Assembly: GCA_946480085.1 (NCBI GenBank)
Contig: CAMLHZ010000020.1
Location: forward strand, 1 to 51,480
Source of the DNA: an uncultured Flavobacteriales bacterium
Lineage (GTDB): Bacteria; Bacteroidota; Bacteroidia; Flavobacteriales; Crocinitomicaceae
Length of the DNA: 51,480 nt
Direction: 5' to 3'
In this document: positions 9,374 through 18,921 of the stretch, piece after piece
Numbering within the stretch: the first letter of the stretch is position 1
Layout: every line of letters starts with the position of its first letter
Position numbers and translations under genes: made by a program
Notes under the pieces: model-generated
The model's database searches: none
What the model was told of the DNA's origin: nothing
What the model saw: only the letters and a program-made list of their open reading frames with translations

Positions 9374-10474
9374 ATGCAAAATCGCCTTGCTTATTTGTGC
9401 AGCTCAACCAGTTGGGGCGGTTTAGAGATGAATCAATTGCGAAACGCTCGCTGGATGAAGGGGCGTGGACACGAGGTTTTTATCTTCTGTAAAGCCAATT
9501 CGCCCATTGAAGAAGCGGCAAAAGCTGAAGGTATCTCAATTGCTACCATTTCTGGTCACAAAAAGTATTACGATTTCAAAGCTGGAAAACTGCTTGCAAA
9601 GGCATTGAACGAAAATCAAATTACGCATTTGATTCTTCGTGACACACGTGACATGAGCGTAGGCGTAATTGCCAAGCGTAAATCAAAAACACCAATTCAT
9701 CTTTCGTACTTCTTGGAAATGCAATTGGGTGTTTCAAAACGAAACCTACTGCATACCATTCGATTCAAAGGTTTAGATGTTTGGTCTTGCCCATTGAATC
9801 ATTTGGCAGATCAGGTGCGAAAATTAACGCGATTCGACCAGAGTAAATTGCATGTTATTCCATCAGCGCTGGATTTAAGTCAATTCAGATCAACTATATC
9901 TAAAAAGGAAGCACGCGACATTCTTCAATTGCCACAAGATCAAAAGATCATTGGTTTAAGTGGTCGCTTCGATCCATTCAAAGGTCATTTGTTGCTTTTG
10001 GAAGCACTTCATAAACTGAACTGCGAAGACGTTAGTATTTGCTTTTTGGGTGAGCCAACACGTGAATCCGGTCCGGAATATGTCAACCAAATTATGGAGA
10101 CCATTGCTTCTTATGGTTTGAAAGATCGTGTATTCATTCGTCCGTTCCGCAAAGACATTGAAATCTTCTATAAAGCAATTGATTACTTCGTAATGGCATC
10201 CACTGCTGAAACATTTGGAATGGTAACGATTGAAGCTATGACAAGCGGTTTGCCCGTAATTGCAAGTAACAGTGGAGGAAGTCCTGAGATTCTAGAGTTC
10301 GGAAAATGTGGCTATTTGTTTGAACCTGGAAATACAGATAGTCTGAAAGAAAAACTGGAAGAAGCTTTATCCAAGCCCGACTTCCCAAATGCAATTGATC
10401 TTCAAAACTCTGTCGAGAAATACGATTACCGAAAGGTTTGTGAGTCTGTAGAAAATGCTTTAGGCTTAAACTAA
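9374..10474 (+). CDS. Glycosyltransferase, GT4-like (GT-B fold)
   Basis: A 366-residue cytoplasmic protein. The N-terminal half begins 'SSTSWGGLEMNQLRNARWM', the acceptor-side pattern of GT-B enzymes. The C-terminal half has 'GLSGRFDPFKGHLLLLEAL' and the donor-binding 'ETFGMVTIEAMTSGLPVIA' followed by 'GGSPEIL', the EX7E-type motif of GT4 enzymes. It probably adds a sugar from a nucleotide donor to a cell-surface glycan or lipid; the acceptor cannot be read from sequence. It follows the M1 aminopeptidase by 11 nt and may share its transcript. The convergent neighbour is an FkbM methyltransferase, which could act on the same glycan. Confidence 0.88.
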   Translation: MQNRLAYLCSSTSWGGLEMNQLRNARWMKGRGHEVFIFCKANSPIEEAAKAEGISIATISGHKKYYDFKAGKLLAKALNENQITHLILRDTRDMSVGVIAKRKSKTPIHLSYFLEMQLGVSKRNLLHTIRFKGLDVWSCPLNHLADQVRKLTRFDQSKLHVIPSALDLSQFRSTISKKEARDILQLPQDQKIIGLSGRFDPFKGHLLLLEALHKLNCEDVSICFLGEPTRESGPEYVNQIMETIASYGLKDRVFIRPFRKDIEIFYKAIDYFVMASTAETFGMVTIEAMTSGLPVIASNSGGSPEILEFGKCGYLFEPGNTDSLKEKLEEALSKPDFPNAIDLQNSVEKYDYRKVCESVENALGLN

Positions 10475-10485
10475 GCCAAACATTC

Positions 10486-10644
10486 CCGCAAAAATATCCC
10501 GCAAAGACGCAAATGTTTCCGCCTGCGGAAACTGCTCGCCTAACGGACTCGCTATGAGAATTGGGCATTCTGGCGGTCATCGAGCGGAGTCGAGATGTAA
10601 GCGCCCTACTAATTTGTGTCCGCCGCGGCGGACGGGAAAAGAAA
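10486..10644. repeat. Intergenic mosaic of short inverted repeats
   Basis: Between two convergent genes, this region is much more GC-rich than its surroundings. It holds GTTTCCGC-CT-GCGGAAAC (10515-10532, perfect 8-bp arms), the imperfect palindrome CATCGAGCGGAGTCGAGATG (10578-10597) and the perfect 14-bp palindrome TCCGCCGCGGCGGA (10619-10632). The last one recurs at 34362. No convincing protein is encoded. It looks like a collection of dispersed intergenic repeat units. Confidence 0.6.
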
Positions 10645-10667
10645 AACGTCGGCTAGTAGCCGACGTT
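10645..10667 (-). terminator. Intrinsic terminator after the FkbM gene
   Basis: AACGTCGGCTA and TAGCCGACGTT form a perfect 11-bp inverted repeat with a single central base. On the minus strand it is followed by TTTCTTTT, just past the FkbM stop codon. Confidence 0.85.
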
Positions 10668-10677
10668 ATAATATCTG

Positions 10678-11520
10678 TTATGCGTTTTCCAACTTATCCT
10701 TATGAATCGCCAGCATCTCAAAGTGCTTTTGGTCATTCATCTGGTGTTTTCCAATTGGAACTTGCTTCCCGTCCGTTTCAAAATTCTCCAGGTAGAATAA
10801 CTGATAACCGTAATTATCAACAACGTCATACAGTTCATCACGCTCCTGTGGTGTCAATTTCTTGTAACACTCAATCATCAAGTTCGGACGGTATTTCGTC
10901 AAAATATCCGGTAACGTTTTTAAAATCTCTTTGTCATAACCTTCCGCATCAATTTTGATTAGATCAATCGTCTCTACTCTATCAGCGTAATTCTTGAATA
11001 AGAAATCCTGTAAATTCTTACCAGTTACTTCCAATTCAAACATATGATTGTGTTTCTGATTTTCAATTTCAGATAAAAATCCTCCATTACAAAAAGACGC
11101 ATCCGAATAATTGAAAACGAAATTTCCTTCATCCTTGGTCGCAGCAAAACAGTAAGCATCAATATTTGTTTGTGCTTTGTTCAATCCTGCATTCACTTCC
11201 AAAATCTTGAAAACGTATTTGTTTGGCTCTAAACCAATCACCAAGCCTTCTTTTCCAACTGCCAAAGCCATAGGAACAGTTGTATCACCTGTATGGGTTC
11301 CAATATCAACGATTGTACTTCCCGGTTTCGCTAGTTTCTTGTAAAAATCAATGTGCGATTTAGAAAGGATTACCGGTTTTTCAGAAGGATGCAGCCATTG
11401 TGCAAACTCCACTTTTCCATAACCTTCAATTTCAAAAGTTCTGATTTCACTTCCATACTCCACAACACCATGCTTAGCTTGTTTGCGTTGCGCTAATTTC
11501 TTCTTTATATAATGTATCAT
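10678..11520 (-). CDS. FkbM-family SAM-dependent methyltransferase
   Basis: A 280-residue cytoplasmic protein with the SAM-binding loop 'VDIGTHTGDTTVPMAL', an acidic ribose-binding position in 'GLEPNK', and the FkbM segment 'IDLIKIDAEGYDKEILK' followed by 'IMIECY'-like 'NLMIECY'. FkbM enzymes O-methylate small molecules or sugars, often on surface glycans. I chose the ATG at 11520; a TTG reading from 11559 adds 13 residues without family support. It converges on the glycosyltransferase gene, so a role in the same surface glycan is possible but unproven. Confidence 0.87.
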   Translation of the reverse strand: MIHYIKKKLAQRKQAKHGVVEYGSEIRTFEIEGYGKVEFAQWLHPSEKPVILSKSHIDFYKKLAKPGSTIVDIGTHTGDTTVPMALAVGKEGLVIGLEPNKYVFKILEVNAGLNKAQTNIDAYCFAATKDEGNFVFNYSDASFCNGGFLSEIENQKHNHMFELEVTGKNLQDFLFKNYADRVETIDLIKIDAEGYDKEILKTLPDILTKYRPNLMIECYKKLTPQERDELYDVVDNYGYQLFYLENFETDGKQVPIGKHQMNDQKHFEMLAIHKDKLENA

Positions 11521-11599
11521 AATCGCTATTTCTCGAGAAATCAAAGCAAGACATTTCAATCTCTGAACAGATTTCCTGCGGCAAAGTTAATGAATTCGC

Positions 11600-12220
11600 C
11601 TATTGTGGAACAGGAATAGTGTAATTGAAATTGATATTGTTAGCAAACATCGGAGTATTATCTATCATTAAACTATCAACGCTTCCAGTAATTTGGATCG
11701 ATTGTGTTCCAATAGCCGTTGCATGTACCTGTGGGTTTGTAATTACGAAATCGTTTCCACCGTACATCCCTGTCCAATATTCACCATGATGAACGAACAT
11801 ACTCAACATCTTCATTTCTTCATCATCATTCCATTCAAAGTCACCATTATTAATTGCTGCTGCCAATTTTGAAGCTGTCAATTCAGGCATTTCTCCATCA
11901 TTGTCCAATTCAGAATAACTGTACTGAACAACCACTTCAATATTAAATGCGTAAGCGTCAGTCGCAACCGAATCCACATCAAACTTGTCACCGGCAGTCC
12001 AAACACGAACATTTACCCAGCGGTATAGAAAATCGTCAATAATGTAAGATTTGAAAATGATCGGGGAAGTGGAATTGGTGTCCAGAGAATACGGAACACC
12101 GTCTATTAAACCTGAATGAATTAATTGGTAGTCCACAACTGGTTCTGGTGGCGGAAGCGGATTATCCTTTTTACAGGAAATCAAAAGAACTGGTATTATT
12201 AGGAGGAAGAAATATTTCAT
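11600..12220 (-). CDS. Hypothetical lipoprotein
   Basis: A 206-residue protein with a lipoprotein signal (MKYFFLLIIPVLLISC, Cys at 16) followed by a Pro-rich linker. The mature part looks beta-rich and has no motif I recognise. I chose the ATG at 12220 because it places the lipobox correctly; a longer non-ATG reading would bury it. It is divergent from the A2M gene, with about 148 nt between start codons. The candidate LytTR repeats at 12262-12291 lie in that gap, so it could share regulation with A2M. Confidence 0.75.
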   Translation of the reverse strand: MKYFFLLIIPVLLISCKKDNPLPPPEPVVDYQLIHSGLIDGVPYSLDTNSTSPIIFKSYIIDDFLYRWVNVRVWTAGDKFDVDSVATDAYAFNIEVVVQYSYSELDNDGEMPELTASKLAAAINNGDFEWNDDEEMKMLSMFVHHGEYWTGMYGGNDFVITNPQVHATAIGTQSIQITGSVDSLMIDNTPMFANNINFNYTIPVPQ

Positions 12221-12261
12221 AAGTTGTAATTGAAACAATACTACGAAATACAAGCGAAAAA

Positions 12262-12291
12262 TCAAATAATTTCCATTCGACCACGAATAAT
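12262..12291. promoter_or_regulatory. Candidate LytTR operator: 9-bp direct repeats at 21-bp period
   Basis: TCAAATAAT (12262-12270) and ACGAATAAT (12283-12291) are direct repeats exactly 21 bp apart. The second is preceded by TTCGA at 12276. The same 9-mer, with the same period and a preceding TTCGA, occurs upstream of pbpC at 22008-22058. LytTR regulators are known to bind two roughly 9-bp direct repeats about two helical turns apart. The site ends 78 nt before the A2M start codon. Confidence 0.5.
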
Positions 12292-12368
12292 CAAAACCTG
12301 ATTTCGACTCCTAAAACAACACGCTTTATTCTTCAGCATTGCTACACCTTTGATTCAAACTCAAAGTC

Positions 12369-15300
12369 ATGTATCGTATTATCTTATTAATCATTTGCGT
12401 TTCCGCTACTCTCTTTTACAGCTGCAAGCAGAATCAAACACTCGTTTCTGTTGATCCGAAGTACCAAAAATGGGTTGCTGGCTACACTTACGGTGTTATT
12501 TCAAATGTCGAAAACATCACCATTGAATTGAGGGATGAAATGGATTCTAGCCTTATTGATGAATTGGAGCTTAAATCCAATATGGACAATAAGATCCTGA
12601 ACGAGATTCTGGAAATAAGTCCTGCCATTGAAGGAAAAGCGAGTTGGACAGATGAACGCACTATTACTTTTGAACCGAAGAACCGACTTCAATCCGGACA
12701 ATTGTATACTGTTACTATGGATTTAGAAAAGGTAGCAAAAGTAGAAAGTGGCTATGAAGAGTTTGTATTTCAGTTTGCTACAATTCCACAAAAAATCACT
12801 GTAGATGACGTTTATGCTATGGAATACGATTCGTACAACACCGAATGGTATTACGTAGACGGAACCATTTCATTGAGTGATTATTGTGACACATCCAAGT
12901 TAAAAGATGTTCTAAAGGCAAAATACCAGGGAAAATCACAAGCCATTACGATTAACGAAGGTTACAATGGTAATTCCTATTCATTTAGAATTGATAGTCT
13001 AAAACGTGGACAGAAATCAAGAACATTGGAACTTTCCTGGAATGGAGAACCTATCAATTCAGCTTCAAAGGGTTCAAAACATATAGAAATTGCTTCTCTT
13101 CATGATTTCAGTTTGGTGAGTTTTGATGTGAAGAACGAAAAAGAACAATCCGTTGTACTCACCTTTTCTGAAGCACTTCAAGTCAATCAGGATTTGAAAG
13201 GTTTGATTGACATCGAAGGAATTGAAGGCGAAACGTTTTCGGTTTATTACAATCAGGTTACCGTTTATCTTCCTCACAATATCGAAGGAACAAAACCTCT
13301 ACACATTCACACTGGAGTTCGAAATCATAAAGGCATTAAAGCGGAGAATGCTGTCACTAAAAACATCACCTTCATGCTCCCTGGTCCGCAATTGCGAATG
13401 CTGGGGGAAGGGAGTATCCTCCCCGACTCTAAAGGCTTGATCTTTCCTTTTGAAAGCTTGGGATTAAAATCTGTAACCGTTCGGGTAATTAAAGTCTACG
13501 AAGAAAATGTGCATCACTTTCTTCAAGTGAACGACTTGGATGGTTCTGACGCCATCTTCCGTTTTGGGAAGAAGATCTATGAGAAGAATATTGACCTCGA
13601 TATTCCAAAAAAAGATAAAGCCAATTGGACCACAAACGTTCTGAATCTGGAACATTTCATTAAACCGGAACCGGGAGCGATATATCGAATTTCACTCAAG
13701 TTCGATAAAAAAGACACCTATTGTGATTGTCCTTTAGAAACTGAAAACTCTGAACAATCCGAAGAGGACGAAGAATGGAGCGAATACACCTGGCACATGG
13801 ACGATTGGGACGACGGTTACGCTTCTTGGGGTGGTTACGACAATGAAGATTCTCCGTGCAGTGACGATTATTACTACGGAAAAGCAATTTCGACCAATAT
13901 TCTGGCTTCAAACCTCGGAATCATCTTTAAAATGGATAGCTTCAAAACGGGACACACCTTCATTACAGATATGAATACAACTGTTCCCATTTCCGATGTG
14001 AATGTGACATTCTACGATTTCCAAAAGCAAGTAATCTCATCTGGAAATACTGATTCTCAAGGAATGCTCCAAACCAATTTTTCACGCAAACCATTTTTGA
14101 TGGTAGCAAAACATGGGAGACAGCGAGGTTACCTGAAAGTAAGTAATATGCACGCTAATTCCACCAGTGAGTTTGATGTAGAAGGTGAAGCAAACGAAGC
14201 AGGAATTCAGGGTTTTCTCTATGGCGAAAGAGGTGTTTGGCGACCGGGAGATTCCATTTTTGTCAACTTCATTTTACGCGATTTGGAAAAGAAGCTTCCA
14301 GCAAATCATCCTGTAACATTTAGTCTCACCAACGAATCGGGAACTGAAGTTTCAACACTTACAACTACAAAATCCCTTAATGGTCACTATTTGTTCAGAA
14401 CAGCTACCGAGGTTTACGCTCCAACAGGAATGTATACAGTTACCGCTACTGTCGGATCAAGAGAATTCACAAAATCGCTGCGAATAGAAACCATTAAACC
14501 GAATCGATTGAAGATCGATCTGAAACTTCCAAAAAGTGCTTTTGCAGATAGTAATGCAGTTTTGAAATCGAGATGGCTGCATGGAGCGCCCGCAAGGGAA
14601 CTGGAAGCGAAGGTTGAAGTGGAATTACACGCACAAAAAACAGTAATCGATGGCTTCAAAGATTATGTTTTCGATTCGCCGATCAAACAATTGTCCAGTA
14701 TGCCAACGGTTCTCTTCGATTCAAAACTCGACTCAGAAGGTAAAACAGATTTCGAATGTATGATTCCCAATATCAGCAATGCTCCCGGAATCCTGAAAGC
14801 AACTTACACCACTCGCATTTTTGAAAAAAGTGGCAACTACTCTATTGATCGTTTCACGGAAAATTATTCGCCGTATAACCATTACGTGGGAATCAAAATA
14901 CCGAAGAAAGAAGCAGACAACAGTTTGATCTCTGGTCAAAAACATGCCTTTCCATTGGTTATTACCGATGTGAACGGAAAAATCTGTACTCAACAGAAAA
15001 AACTCAAAGTTCGCATTTACAGAATGGAATGGCGCTGGTGGTATGAAGCTGGTGAAGATGATTTCACGGATTTCATTTCCAGAAACGGGAACATGGTGGT
15101 TTTCGATTCAACAATCATCACTTCCACTGGAAAGAGTGCTTTCAACTTCGGCATTCCCGAAGAACAATATGGACGTTTCCTGATTACTGTAACAGATGAA
15201 CGTGGTCAACACCAAACAGGTGAAACCATCGTCATCGACCAACCATATTGGAGTCGTGGAAACCAGAGTAACAACTCTTTTGCTTCGATGTTGAACTTTT

Positions 15301-17939
15301 CAACAGATAAGAAAGTGTATCAAAAAGGAGAAGAAGTGAAAGTAAGTATGCCCACAGCTTCATCAGGAAGAGCATTGGTTTCCATCGAATCGCAAAAGAA
15401 AATCCTGAAGAAATTCTGGATAGAAACACAAAAAGGAGAAACGGTGTTTACCTTCAATACAACTGCAGAAATGACTCCGAATGTGTACATACATATTTCA
15501 TTACTACAGCCGCACAGTTCAACAGTAAACGACTTGCCAATTCGTATGTACGGAATTATGCCAATCATGGTGGATGATCCCGAAACACATTTGGAACCAA
15601 AAATCACGACCGATAAAACCTGGAAACCAGAGACGACAGAAAAAATAACCGTTTCGGAATCAACTGGAAAAGCAATGACATACACTGTTGCCATTGTTGA
15701 TGATGGACTGCTCGATTTAACGCGATTCAAAACACCGAATCCATGGAGTAAATTCTATTCGAAAGAAGCACTTGGAGTAGAAACCTGGGATATGTATGAC
15801 GATGTAATTGGCGCTTTTGGTGGACAACTGAACAAAATGATCAGTATTGGTGGTGATGGTTCTGCCAACGATGGTGCCGGACCAAAAGCCAATCGTTTCA
15901 AGCCAATGGTTCACTTCATCGGACCTTTCTATTTGCCAGCTGGTAGCACACAAACACATGAAATCGCTCTTCCAACTTACATTGGCTCCGTTCGTGTAAT
16001 GGTGGTTGCTCACAACGATGATTGCTTCGGTTCTGCAGAAAGTACCGTTCAAATTAAAAAGCCTTTGATGATTCTTGGAACCTTGCCTCGTGTATTGGGA
16101 CCAACAGAAACCATTCAATTGCCCATTGATGTTTTTGCAATGGAGAAGAATGTCAAAAATGTAAAAGTTACGGTTACTACAAATGATTTCCTTCAAATCA
16201 AGGGTGGAAATAGTCAGCAACTCTCCTTTGTAGAAATTGGTGACGAGTTGGTGAACTTTGAACTGAAGGTTGCTGATAAATTAGGAATAGCTAAGATCAA
16301 AATTGTTGCAGAATCTGGTTCGGAAAGAGCAGTTCAGGAATTTGAAGTAGATGTGCGATCTGCGAATCCCGTTGTTCGCGAGACAACAATGAAAAAATTA
16401 CGACCAGGAGAAAGTGTGAATATGTCTGTGGTTGCGGATGGTTATGCCGGAACCCACAAATTCCTGATAGAAGCCAGTTCGGTTGAACCTATCAATTTTG
16501 CGCAGCGAATGGATGAACTGATTTGTTATCCTCATGGTTGTATTGAACAAACCACTTCTGCCGTTTTCCCACAATTACTGGCGCAAGATGTAATGAATTT
16601 ACCAGCGAAGGATCAGGAACAAATGGTTAAAAACATCAATATCGCTTTGAACAGATATAGAAGTTTCCAGAATTATCAAGGAGGATTTGCCTATTGGCCA
16701 GGAAAAACAGATGAAAGTGAATGGGGAACAAACTACGCTGGACATTTTATGATCGAAGCTGAATTAAGAGGCTACTCCGTTTCCAGTGAGATGAAAAGCA
16801 AATGGCTTGCATTCCAAAAAGATATGGCGAATAACTGGAGCAGTACAAAAGGAACTGTTCACGATTACGACGAAGCAACGAATGAATTGACACAAGCTTA
16901 TCGTTTGTACACCTTAGCTTTAGCAGGTTCTCCGGAATTAGGCGCAATGAACCGAATGAAGGAAATTGACAACTTATCGAACGTCGCAAAATGGCGTTTG
17001 GCAGGTGCATATCATTTAGCGGGACAAAAAGACATTGCGAAGAAACTGGTTTCAGGAACTTCTACAACTGTCAATAAGTACAGAGAATTCTCCTACAGCT
17101 TTGGCTCCGATTTCAGAGATGAATGCATGATTTTGGAAATGACGAACCTCATCCAACCTGGTAAATCAGCAACTCTTCGCAAAAAAGTATCTGAAGTCTT
17201 GTCTTCCAAAAATTGGTTGAGCACGCAGGAAACCTCTTACGGATTGATTGCGATGACATCTAGTTCATCAAAATTGTCTGGACTTCAACTGAAGGTGAAC
17301 GGCGAAAACATCGATTCGAAGAAACCTGTCATCAACAAACAATATGGAGAATCCGATTGGGGTAAAAAGAAAAAAGTAACCATTCAAAATACCTCATCAA
17401 ACACCATTTATGTTTCCCTTACCACTTCAAAGATTCCAAGAATTGGAAAGGAAAAGAAACTGGATAAAAAACTAAAGATGTTCGTTTACTACAAGAACAT
17501 GAATGGCTCAAAACTGAACCCAGCCGAGATTGTTCAGGGGACCGATTTCTACATTACAGTTCAATTGACAAACCCAAGTAAGTTGATGTACAAAGAAATG
17601 GCCTTGAGTCAAATTCTGCCCTCAGGTTGGGAAATCATGAGTGCAAATGTCTCAGATGAAAATTCAGGAAGTACTGCAGAATACCAAGACATTCGTGACG
17701 ACAGGGTTTACTCCTATTTCAACCTCAATCCCGGACAAAGCAAGAATTTCAATATTCAAGTGAATGCTTCTTACTTGGGAACTTACTATCTGCCTGGAAT
17801 TTACGCAGAAGCCATGTACGACAATTCTGTTCGATCACAATCCAAAGGAAGTTGGGTGAAAGTGGTCAAGGGCGGAGACTTACTCATGAAGAAATCAAAG
17901 AAATTGTTCAATCCCCAATCAACCAGAACTAAGAAGTAA
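12369..17939 (+). CDS. Alpha-2-macroglobulin family lipoprotein with thioester
   Basis: A 1856-residue envelope protein. A lipoprotein signal ends 'LFYSC' (Cys 19), so it is membrane-anchored. The long N-terminal part is a chain of beta-sandwich (MG-type) domains, including 'GERGVWRPGDSIFVNFILRD' typical of the MG2 region. The thioester motif C1391-I-E-Q1394 in 'YPHGCIEQTTS' is intact, so the protein should trap attacking proteases covalently, as bacterial A2Ms of the YfhM type do in the periplasm. The thioester-domain helices follow, and the protein ends in a receptor-binding-like beta domain. An unusual acidic stretch at about residues 450-505, rich in Asp, Glu, Trp, Tyr and Cys, interrupts an MG domain. 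Bacterial A2M genes are often next to pbpC; here pbpC is 4.2 kb downstream, after a two-component system. Confidence 0.94.
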   Translation: MYRIILLIICVSATLFYSCKQNQTLVSVDPKYQKWVAGYTYGVISNVENITIELRDEMDSSLIDELELKSNMDNKILNEILEISPAIEGKASWTDERTITFEPKNRLQSGQLYTVTMDLEKVAKVESGYEEFVFQFATIPQKITVDDVYAMEYDSYNTEWYYVDGTISLSDYCDTSKLKDVLKAKYQGKSQAITINEGYNGNSYSFRIDSLKRGQKSRTLELSWNGEPINSASKGSKHIEIASLHDFSLVSFDVKNEKEQSVVLTFSEALQVNQDLKGLIDIEGIEGETFSVYYNQVTVYLPHNIEGTKPLHIHTGVRNHKGIKAENAVTKNITFMLPGPQLRMLGEGSILPDSKGLIFPFESLGLKSVTVRVIKVYEENVHHFLQVNDLDGSDAIFRFGKKIYEKNIDLDIPKKDKANWTTNVLNLEHFIKPEPGAIYRISLKFDKKDTYCDCPLETENSEQSEEDEEWSEYTWHMDDWDDGYASWGGYDNEDSPCSDDYYYGKAISTNILASNLGIIFKMDSFKTGHTFITDMNTTVPISDVNVTFYDFQKQVISSGNTDSQGMLQTNFSRKPFLMVAKHGRQRGYLKVSNMHANSTSEFDVEGEANEAGIQGFLYGERGVWRPGDSIFVNFILRDLEKKLPANHPVTFSLTNESGTEVSTLTTTKSLNGHYLFRTATEVYAPTGMYTVTATVGSREFTKSLRIETIKPNRLKIDLKLPKSAFADSNAVLKSRWLHGAPARELEAKVEVELHAQKTVIDGFKDYVFDSPIKQLSSMPTVLFDSKLDSEGKTDFECMIPNISNAPGILKATYTTRIFEKSGNYSIDRFTENYSPYNHYVGIKIPKKEADNSLISGQKHAFPLVITDVNGKICTQQKKLKVRIYRMEWRWWYEAGEDDFTDFISRNGNMVVFDSTIITSTGKSAFNFGIPEEQYGRFLITVTDERGQHQTGETIVIDQPYWSRGNQSNNSFASMLNFSTDKKVYQKGEEVKVSMPTASSGRALVSIESQKKILKKFWIETQKGETVFTFNTTAEMTPNVYIHISLLQPHSSTVNDLPIRMYGIMPIMVDDPETHLEPKITTDKTWKPETTEKITVSESTGKAMTYTVAIVDDGLLDLTRFKTPNPWSKFYSKEALGVETWDMYDDVIGAFGGQLNKMISIGGDGSANDGAGPKANRFKPMVHFIGPFYLPAGSTQTHEIALPTYIGSVRVMVVAHNDDCFGSAESTVQIKKPLMILGTLPRVLGPTETIQLPIDVFAMEKNVKNVKVTVTTNDFLQIKGGNSQQLSFVEIGDELVNFELKVADKLGIAKIKIVAESGSERAVQEFEVDVRSANPVVRETTMKKLRPGESVNMSVVADGYAGTHKFLIEASSVEPINFAQRMDELICYPHGCIEQTTSAVFPQLLAQDVMNLPAKDQEQMVKNINIALNRYRSFQNYQGGFAYWPGKTDESEWGTNYAGHFMIEAELRGYSVSSEMKSKWLAFQKDMANNWSSTKGTVHDYDEATNELTQAYRLYTLALAGSPELGAMNRMKEIDNLSNVAKWRLAGAYHLAGQKDIAKKLVSGTSTTVNKYREFSYSFGSDFRDECMILEMTNLIQPGKSATLRKKVSEVLSSKNWLSTQETSYGLIAMTSSSSKLSGLQLKVNGENIDSKKPVINKQYGESDWGKKKKVTIQNTSSNTIYVSLTTSKIPRIGKEKKLDKKLKMFVYYKNMNGSKLNPAEIVQGTDFYITVQLTNPSKLMYKEMALSQILPSGWEIMSANVSDENSGSTAEYQDIRDDRVYSYFNLNPGQSKNFNIQVNASYLGTYYLPGIYAEAMYDNSVRSQSKGSWVKVVKGGDLLMKKSKKLFNPQSTRTKK

Positions 17940-17970
17940 AATAACCAAACACCTACTTTGAGTTTTAGGT

Positions 17971-18008
17971 ACTGCGCTGATTTTTCGGAGTCGGCGCAGT
18001 TTTTTTTT
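17971..18008 (+). terminator. Intrinsic terminator after the A2M gene
   Basis: ACTGCGC (17971-17977) and GCGCAGT (17994-18000) pair across a 16-nt loop, followed by eight T. It lies 31 nt past the A2M stop codon. Confidence 0.88.
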
Positions 18009-18040
18009 ACAAAAACGGAAACAGGAAACATGAACTAATC

Positions 18041-18128
18041 CTCCTTTGAGGGAGGACGGAGGAGGGTGGTAAAATAATGAATTGTATAACGAAGAACACC
18101 ACCCCTCTTAATCTCCCCTCAAGGGGAG
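18041..18128. repeat. Imperfect inverted repeat element in the A2M/LytTR intergenic gap
   Basis: A left arm at 18041-18070 (starting CTCCTTTGAGGGAGG and ending GGGTGGT) matches the reverse complement of the right arm at 18098-18128 (starting ACCACCCCTC and ending AAGGGGAG) with some mismatches. The spacer is about 27 nt. Each arm also contains its own small hairpin (CTCCTTTGAGGGAG, CTCCCCTCAAGGGGAG). It resembles a miniature dispersed intergenic element and encodes nothing. Confidence 0.6.
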
Positions 18129-18176
18129 AGACTGAAGCCTACTTCTTCCTCTTTTAACTTTTCGCTTTTAACTTAT

Positions 18177-18920
18177 TTATAGCGTCTCCAACATCTTCAC
18201 CACATCAGCGCGCTTTCTTGTAGAAACGGGAATCATTTTTCCATCGGTCATAATCAAATGCCCGCCTTCTGTTTTCACAAACTCCTGGATCATTTTGGTA
18301 TTCACCAAATGTGATTGATGTACACGGTAAAATCCTTGATCGGAAAGAATATCTTCGAAATCTTTCAATGTTCTGGAAACAAGAATACGTTTTGCATTCT
18401 TGAAGAAGAATTCGGTATAGTTCACGCTGCTTTCACAGCGAATAATATCTGAAATCTGAACAATGTGAATCTTGTCCTGTGCATGTAAAGCCAAGCGCTC
18501 TTGTTTCAAGCTTCCTTGCTTCAATGATTCATTCAACAACTTGTAATTGTCGGTTTCGTTCTTGTCTTCTTTTCTAAATTTATCCAAAGCCTGAACCAAT
18601 TCATCCGGATCTACAGGTTTTACCAAATAATCAATAGCAGCATAACGGAATGCCTTTATTGCATGCGCATCACTTGCCGTAATGAAAATGATCTTGAACG
18701 GAATTTCCGTGAGAATATCCAGTAAATCGAAACCTGTTCCATCTTGCATTTGAATGTCCAGAAATACAATATCCGGTTGAACTTGTTTCAACAACTTAGC
18801 ACCTTCTACCACACCAGATGCTTCTCCGATTACTTCAATGTCGGGAGCATAAACTTCCAGATCTTTTTTGAAGGTTACTCGTGCTTGTTCTATATCGTCA
18901 ATCAATACCGCTTTTATCAT
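18177..18920 (-). CDS. LytTR-family response regulator
   Basis: A 247-residue cytoplasmic DNA-binding regulator. The receiver domain (about 1-120) has the acidic pair D8/D9, the phosphoacceptor D55 in 'VFLDIQM', and the Thr/Lys switch positions in 'FITAS' and 'LVKPVD'. A LytTR DNA-binding domain fills about residues 145-245, with 'IIRCESSVNYTEFFF' and 'FYRVHQSHLVN' as its typical segments. It starts 1 nt after the kinase stop codon, so kinase and regulator are co-translated. The matching repeats upstream of A2M and pbpC are its most likely targets. Confidence 0.94.
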   Translation of the reverse strand: MIKAVLIDDIEQARVTFKKDLEVYAPDIEVIGEASGVVEGAKLLKQVQPDIVFLDIQMQDGTGFDLLDILTEIPFKIIFITASDAHAIKAFRYAAIDYLVKPVDPDELVQALDKFRKEDKNETDNYKLLNESLKQGSLKQERLALHAQDKIHIVQISDIIRCESSVNYTEFFFKNAKRILVSRTLKDFEDILSDQGFYRVHQSHLVNTKMIQEFVKTEGGHLIMTDGKMIPVSTRKRADVVKMLETL

Positions 18921-18921
18921 T

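Noticed and set aside
10554..10958. A 134-residue plus-strand reading over the FkbM 3' end
   Set aside because: It runs through the FkbM terminator hairpin and the opposite coding strand, with no family resemblance.
15717..16220. A 167-residue minus-strand reading inside the A2M gene
   Set aside because: It lies fully within a clear A2M coding region, is Cys- and His-rich as shadows often are, and has no start context.
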